From Vandiemenella viatica (lineage: Eukaryota; Arthropoda; Insecta; Orthoptera; Morabidae), in contig JARYHS010006929.1 in assembly GCA_031002005.1 (NCBI GenBank), forward strand, positions 1-64,000: DNA of 64,000 nt. Reading direction: 5' to 3'. The notes below the pieces were generated by a model. That model did not search any database. It worked only from the letters and a program-made list of their open reading frames with translations, and was not told the DNA's origin. Position 1 is the first letter of the stretch; every line of letters begins with the position of its first letter. Positions 63,233 through 64,000 of this stretch are shown here, piece after piece. The translations under genes and the position numbers were made by a program.

Positions 63233-64000
63233 CCCCGCAGGGGCCTGGTACGCAAGTGCCAGGTACGGGTTTGGCGAACCCGCGGTACCCGAGCTGGAAA
63301 CTTGTGAGCGCCACAAGTTTCCCACACCGTAAACTCCTACCATGCTTCAACGACCACCGTAGGGCGTGGCGGTGGAACGTTGTGTGCCTAGGAGAACGGG
63401 GATCTTGGCTTCATCGCCCGGATCGCGAGGACGGTAAAAACCTCTATAAAAAACCCCTCAACCTCAAGGTCGGATACGTGCCGAGGAGGTGCATGGGTGA
63501 GAGGCAGATCACTCACTAACGTACAACCTCAGGGGCACCTGCGCACCCCTGTTGTATAAGCACTTCTTTTTTAAATTGGTTATACTCGTGGGACCAATAT
63601 GAAGCCTACTCTAACCAAAAAACCCTGCGGTTCGGGTGTGCCGCAGTATAATAAAAATACACCCACTTCACAGAAGCGGGCAAGGGCTGACAGCCCCCCT
63701 TCTGAATTGGAACAGAGTAACGGCAAGGGTTATCTAATTGATAACGCCTTTGTAGTAATGACAAGAACGGAGGGATCCTTTGAAAAGGTCTCCCCGTTCT
63801 ATATACAGAAAGGCTTAGAGGGAATAGCTGGAACCCTCAAAAGCGTGAAAAAGCTGAGGAACGGGACACTGCTGTTAGACATCTAATAACAAGCAGGCTG
63901 TCCTACTTCTTAAGTGTGAGAAGCTCGGGGAGTTCGCAGTAAAATGCGAACTCCATAAAACGCTCAATTCTAGCAAGGGAGTGATCACATGCCGTGATCT
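63233..64000 (+). mobile_element. L4: LINE 5' end, runs out of the window
   Basis: Starts again with CCCCGCAGGGG, has a 5' UTR close to L1 and L3, then ORF1 from 63599. The window ends inside ORF1, so length and target duplication are unknown. Confidence 0.9.
63599..64000 (+). pseudogene. L4 ORF1, partial, frameshifted
   Basis: MKPTLTKKPCGSGVPQ start, then the conserved NAFVVMTRTEGSFEKVSPFY and LEGIAGTLKSVKKLRNG shared with L1. Small indels near 63876 break the frame after TLLLD; the L1-like coding sequence continues to the window edge (LKC, EKLGEFAVKCELHKTLNSSK in another frame). This start is better supported than that of L1 ORF1. Confidence 0.8.

Noticed and set aside
1..64000. tRNA or rRNA genes, CRISPR arrays, bacterial operons
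   Set aside because: No cloverleaf with A/B boxes, rRNA-like or spacer-repeat pattern was seen on either strand.

Overview
The window looks like a transposon-rich piece of an arthropod, most likely insect, genome. The support is eukaryotic splice signals, a MADF-BESS type gene, A+T-rich DNA, and DNA transposon and retrotransposon families typical of insects. Almost everything is repeat. No bacterial operons, CRISPR arrays, tRNA or rRNA genes were seen. The names E1-E5 for the LTR elements and L1-L4 for the LINE copies are mine.

Left part (1-26 kb). A pol-less Ty3/Gypsy-like LTR element (E2, minus strand, 208-24473, target duplication ACAT) sits in the 3' UTR of another relative (E4, 1-207 and 24474-25990). 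E2's own 3' LTR was then split by a pol-bearing relative (E1, minus strand, 2114-16256, target duplication GTGT), and E1's 3' UTR received a Tc1-like transposon with an intact 340-residue transposase (3896-5323). E1 carries gag, protease, reverse transcriptase, RNase H and integrase with a few frameshifts. E2 carries one unbroken 806-codon ORF in which gag runs into an unidentified 165-residue domain instead of pol.

Middle part (26-39.4 kb). A MADF-BESS gene (minus strand) has exon 1 at 35149-35290 and exon 2 at 26354-26936. Its 8.2-kb intron holds a 0.6-kb-armed inverted repeat, and the left arm of that repeat is interrupted by a full-length Jockey/I-type LINE (L1, 28103-34137). Next come a fragment of a transposon-derived protein and a 5'-end fragment of a second LINE copy (L2). 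L2 is split by an apparently intact DD41D mariner-type element with 273-bp terminal inverted repeats (37068-39276).

Right part (39.4-64 kb). A solo LTR of the E2 family (39449-42587) contains a 1.1-kb palindrome with recombination-signal-like ends and a 5-bp target duplication, resembling the Transib/RAG superfamily. It abuts a third LTR element, E3 (42591-52795, pol only), whose integrase is split by a TTAA-flanked Kolobok-like element (47077-49635). E3 stops at the LTR-like start of another relative, E5. The LTR-like segment contains a dead mariner; further right lie an integrase tail, a second copy of the unidentified E2 domain and a gag-like ORF. The last 3 kb hold possible host 5' exons and two LINE 5' ends in direct tandem (L3, L4).

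E1-E4 share an array of short hairpins in the 3' UTR whose stems vary with compensating changes. E1 and E2 each have LTR pairs that match closely except in the segment next to the primer-binding site. These two features, the shared E2/E5 domain, the signal-ended palindrome and the LINE 3' UTR hairpin series are the points most worth following up.
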